NCBI RefSeq assembly: GCF_048323655.1
Contig: NZ_JBLUWW010000003.1
Span: 791,771-855,770 of the forward strand
Source of the DNA: Salinimicrobium soli
GTDB taxonomy: Bacteria; Bacteroidota; Bacteroidia; Flavobacteriales; Flavobacteriaceae
Direction: 5' to 3'
Length of the DNA stretch: 64,000 nt
The notes under the pieces were generated by a model that was not told the origin of the DNA, did no database searches, and was given only the letters and a program-made list of their open reading frames with translations. The position numbers were made by a program, and so were the translations under genes. Shown in pieces: positions 61,658 through 64,000 of this stretch (its first letter is position 1; each line of letters starts with the position of its first letter).

Positions 61658-62401
61658 TCAGGTTCCAAGAAGTTCGAGTAAATGAGCTTTTTTTGAACGG
61701 GAAACAGGAATGTTGGACCCATCCCTGAGGATCAAATATTGTCCGTCACTTTTGATAAATTCTGTAACACAGCCAAGGTTTACCAGGAATGAGTGATGCG
61801 CTCTGTAGAAAGAAGGATCATTTATTAAAGCCTCCATTTCTTTAATCTTTTTTGATACCACTTCCTTTTTTCCTCCTGCCAGATAAACTTCAGTGTAATT
61901 CCCGTCAGATTTACAATATATGATGTCTTCACTGCACACGTAAATGGTTTTATCTACAAAAGAAAGCGGGATCTTTTTAGAAGCAGGTTGTTTTCTCATA
62001 TCCTGCATAATATTCCGAAGTTGCTCTCCCAACCTGTTGTTCTTCTTTCTATCCAGAACTCTTTCCGCAGCAACCTTAAGATCATCGGAATCTATGGGTT
62101 TTAGAAGGTAATCCACTGCATTCTCTCTAAAAGCCTGTAACGCATAGTTGTCATATGCCGTGGTAAAGATCAGCTCAAATTGTCGGAACTTCAAACTGTG
62201 TAACAGCTGGAAACCGTCCATTTGAGGCATTTCTATATCAAGAAATACACAATCGGGCTTAATGAGATCAATTCCTCTAACAGCCTCTAATGGGGTTACA
62301 AAAGTCGCACATACTTCGATCCAGGGACAAAAAGCATTGATCTCCCATTGCAGACTTTTTATCGCACTTATTTCATCATCAACAATTACCGCTCGTATCA
62401 T
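61658..62401 (-). CDS. LytTR response regulator
   Basis: 247 aa from ATG 62401. Receiver domain about 1-120 with Asp55 in CVFLDIEMPQMDGF and Lys in LLKPIDS, and a LytTR DNA-binding domain about 140-245 with FYRAHHSFLVNLGCVTEF and PVSRSKKAHLLELL. It would bind promoters when phosphorylated by the downstream kinase. A TTG five codons upstream is a less likely start. Targets unknown. Confidence 0.93.
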   Translation of the reverse strand: MIRAVIVDDEISAIKSLQWEINAFCPWIEVCATFVTPLEAVRGIDLIKPDCVFLDIEMPQMDGFQLLHSLKFRQFELIFTTAYDNYALQAFRENAVDYLLKPIDSDDLKVAAERVLDRKKNNRLGEQLRNIMQDMRKQPASKKIPLSFVDKTIYVCSEDIIYCKSDGNYTEVYLAGGKKEVVSKKIKEMEALINDPSFYRAHHSFLVNLGCVTEFIKSDGQYLILRDGSNIPVSRSKKAHLLELLGT

Positions 62402-62614
62402 AGGAATAGATTGCAATTTAAATTACAAAAAAGAATGGTATGTAAATACAAAGACTTCATAGTTGGTTATGACTGGAGTATAAGCAGGAGAATGATAAAC
62501 ATAACTAGCAGAATTACAACTTATAAAGTCTTATTTTCCAGTTATACATTAAGCGTTCGCCGGTCTTTTCTTTCCCTCTACTTTTAGCCTATTAACCATT
62601 TAAAATATTTGATT

Positions 62615-63580
62615 ATGAAAGAACTACAATTATTTATCGAAACCAGGTACTGGCGGCTGTTGTTCTTTTCCTTTTTAGCAGCTTTTACCATGGGATGTGA
62701 AAAAGAAGAAGTGGAAACTACAGGCCTGGATGTTGCTAACGCAAGTGTAAAGGCGTTGAACACAGTGAAGATCACATCTACAGGAATGAACTTTATTGCA
62801 CCCGAGGAAATTCCCTCCGGATGGAATACTTTCAGCTATTTGAACAAGACAGGAGAACCTCATTTCTTTATTCTTGTAAAGATACCCGAGGACAAAACGC
62901 TTGAAGAGTACCATGAGGAAGTAACTGTTCCTTTTAACAACTGGTTAAAGACCTGGAGGGAAGGAGCACCTGTACAAGATCCGGGAATAGCCTTATGGTT
63001 TTTTACTGATGCTGTTAACACGGGTGGTTCAGGATTAATTGATGCAGGTGAGACAGCGGTAACTTCCATTAACCTACAGCCCGGGAACTATATTATTGAA
63101 TGTTATGTAAAGTTACCTAATGGAGATTTTCATTCAGTTGTTGGTATGCTGGATCAGATAAGGGTAACAGAAGAAGGGTCAAAGGTTAAAGAACCAAAAT
63201 CTGATGTATCGCTCATTATTGACGGAAATGGAATGACCATGGAAGGAGAAGTGAAACGACCCGGCCTTCATACTTTTTCTGTTGACTTTATACCCGGAAG
63301 TGCTGCTGACGTTCACCTGGTAAGAATTGAAGATCCGGAGGGCGCAGACCGGAACCAGTTAAATGACTGGATGTACTGGGCTAATATTATTGGCTATGAA
63401 AAAGAAGGTCTTATGACTCCGGCTCCGGCAGGATTCAGTTTCCTTGGAGGTTCACAGGAACTTGCGCAAGGTGGCAGAACCTATTTTCAAGCTGTTTTGA
63501 AACCTGGAACTTATGCACTTATTTCGGAAGTTGCTGATCCTATGAGTAGTGGTCACTACGTTGAATTTGAGGTAGAATAA
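62615..63580 (+). CDS. Hypothetical lipoprotein
   Basis: 321 aa from ATG 62615. The N terminus has an unusually long n-region (about 14 residues), then LLFFSFLAAFTMGC with Cys28 as lipobox. The mature part has two beta-rich domains separated near residue 190; each may be an Ig-like or jelly-roll fold (for example FFILVKIPEDKTLEEYHEEV and FSVDFIPGSAADVHLVRIED). No family recognised. The neighbouring LytTR pair is divergent and could regulate it, but nothing shows it does. Confidence 0.75.
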   Translation: MKELQLFIETRYWRLLFFSFLAAFTMGCEKEEVETTGLDVANASVKALNTVKITSTGMNFIAPEEIPSGWNTFSYLNKTGEPHFFILVKIPEDKTLEEYHEEVTVPFNNWLKTWREGAPVQDPGIALWFFTDAVNTGGSGLIDAGETAVTSINLQPGNYIIECYVKLPNGDFHSVVGMLDQIRVTEEGSKVKEPKSDVSLIIDGNGMTMEGEVKRPGLHTFSVDFIPGSAADVHLVRIEDPEGADRNQLNDWMYWANIIGYEKEGLMTPAPAGFSFLGGSQELAQGGRTYFQAVLKPGTYALISEVADPMSSGHYVEFEVE

Positions 63581-63602
63581 GAAACCTTTCAGGTTTTTTT
63601 AA

Positions 63603-63640
63603 GCTGGTACTGTAAAGGGGAGACAGTGCCGGTTTTTTAT
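63603..63640 (+). terminator. Terminator after the lipoprotein gene
   Basis: Stem built from CTGGTACTGT and ACAGTGCCGG (one mismatch) with a loop, followed by six Ts. A smaller AACCTTTCAGGTT hairpin with Ts lies just upstream at 63582-63598. Confidence 0.7.
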
Positions 63641-63660
63641 TATTAAATAAGGTACCGATT

Positions 63661-63774
63661 GCAAACCTGAACCAACGGCTTTAAGGAGCGAGACCCTCCC
63701 ACCTCCCGCAAGCAGGGCGGCGATCCTTGGACCGCGCTCAGGACAGCCCCCCGATTAGTCCCGATAGCTATCGC
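63661..63774. other. GC-rich intergenic segment with small palindromes
   Basis: No gene seen. It is distinctly GC-rich compared with neighbours. It includes a CGATAGCTATCG palindrome at 63762-63773 and stretches such as CCCACCTCCCGCAAGCAGGGCGG. Its origin is unknown; it adjoins the 5S remnant. Confidence 0.5.
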
Positions 63775-63776
63775 GG

Positions 63777-63846
63777 CTCCCACGAGATGCAGTACTCCCG
63801 ATCCCGACGTTTCGGGAGGGACGCGAACGGGCCTAACTTCTCTGTT
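63777..63846 (-). pseudogene. Decayed 5S rRNA-like fragment
   Basis: CTCCCACGAGATGCAGTAC at 63777-63795 is identical to 63918-63936 in the 5S gene, and 63823-63846 (GCGAACGGGCCTAACTTCTCTGTT) nearly matches the next part of the 5S gene. Between them, instead of about ten bases, is a 27-base segment with the palindrome TCCCGA-CGTT-TCGGGA (63802-63817). The rest of a 5S gene is missing. Confidence 0.7.
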
Positions 63847-63857
63847 GATTTTATTCC

Positions 63858-63897
63858 ATAAAAAAACCCTTCACCAAATAAATGATGAAGGGTTTAA
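63858..63897 (-). terminator. Terminator downstream of the 5S rRNA gene
   Basis: AAACCCTTCA...TGAAGGGTTT stem, minus strand T-run after it, directly following the 5S gene. Confidence 0.85.
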
Positions 63898-63900
63898 AAG

Positions 63901-64000
<100 letters not shown>

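Overview
The window is about 64 kb of chromosome from a member of the phylum Bacteroidota, most likely family Flavobacteriaceae. The signs are a PorX-type regulator and a type IX secretion sorting domain, an LpxC-FabZ fusion, HisIE and HisB fusions, lineage-typical small families (DUF4834, DUF6452, DUF6048, CCC-motif membrane protein), TonB receptor architecture, and promoters of the Bacteroidota form TAnnTTTG at -7. No phage, insertion sequence, CRISPR array or tRNA gene was seen. The exact genus is not determined.

Layout. 1-1992: 3' three quarters of clpC. 2050-9368 (minus): a complete histidine operon hisG-D-C-B-H-A-F-IE, headed by a His-rich leader peptide and an attenuator terminator. 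9426-12294 (minus): an SPFH membrane protein and a von Willebrand-type membrane protein. 12381-20638 (minus): fabG, sucD, an NTF2-like protein, an lpxD paralogue, efp, lpxA, lpxC-fabZ, lpxD and an HD phosphohydrolase, which make lipid A, outer membrane and housekeeping products. 20678-25266 (plus): porX, tsaE, two small membrane or secreted proteins, ald and a small membrane-anchored protein. 25268-27213: bcp and nth (divergent), then an ECF sigma factor with a 48-codon gene behind it. 27465-31759 (plus): uvrA, then a region with two copies of a sigma-54-like promoter, a possible small RNA and a secreted Arg-rich repeat protein. 31827-37320 (minus): a surface polysaccharide cluster (flippase, glycosyltransferase, YfhO protein) with a DUF4834 protein. 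37426-40356 (plus): an outer-membrane protein and the NAD salvage pair pncB/pncA. 40372-43278 (minus): a membrane protein, rny, a 6S-like RNA, zapA and a coiled-coil protein. 43463-47611 (plus): an M23 peptidase and a TonB-dependent receptor. 47614-53078: a cysteine desulfurase, a calcium-repeat lipoprotein, an Smr protein, a T9SS-sorted protein, and DUF2752 and CCC-motif proteins. 53153-60174: rocD, two RNA methyltransferases, DUF6452 and DUF6048 proteins, a SAM methyltransferase, a ZIP transporter and a DUF4268 protein. 60178-63580: a LytS/LytTR-type two-component pair and a lipoprotein. 63581-64000: a GC-rich segment with a decayed 5S-like fragment, then the 3' part of a 5S rRNA gene on the minus strand (the end of an rRNA operon that enters from the right).

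Most of the window is core genome. The most unusual signals are non-coding: the duplicated sigma-54-like promoter/terminator module near 30.3-31.8 kb, the histidine attenuator, the zapA-6S-rny arrangement, several apparently leaderless transcripts, and the 5S remnant. At protein level the Nth homologue has no cysteine at all, and the phosphatase half of HisB lacks the usual zinc ligands. Product names come from reading motifs and family memory, not from a database search.
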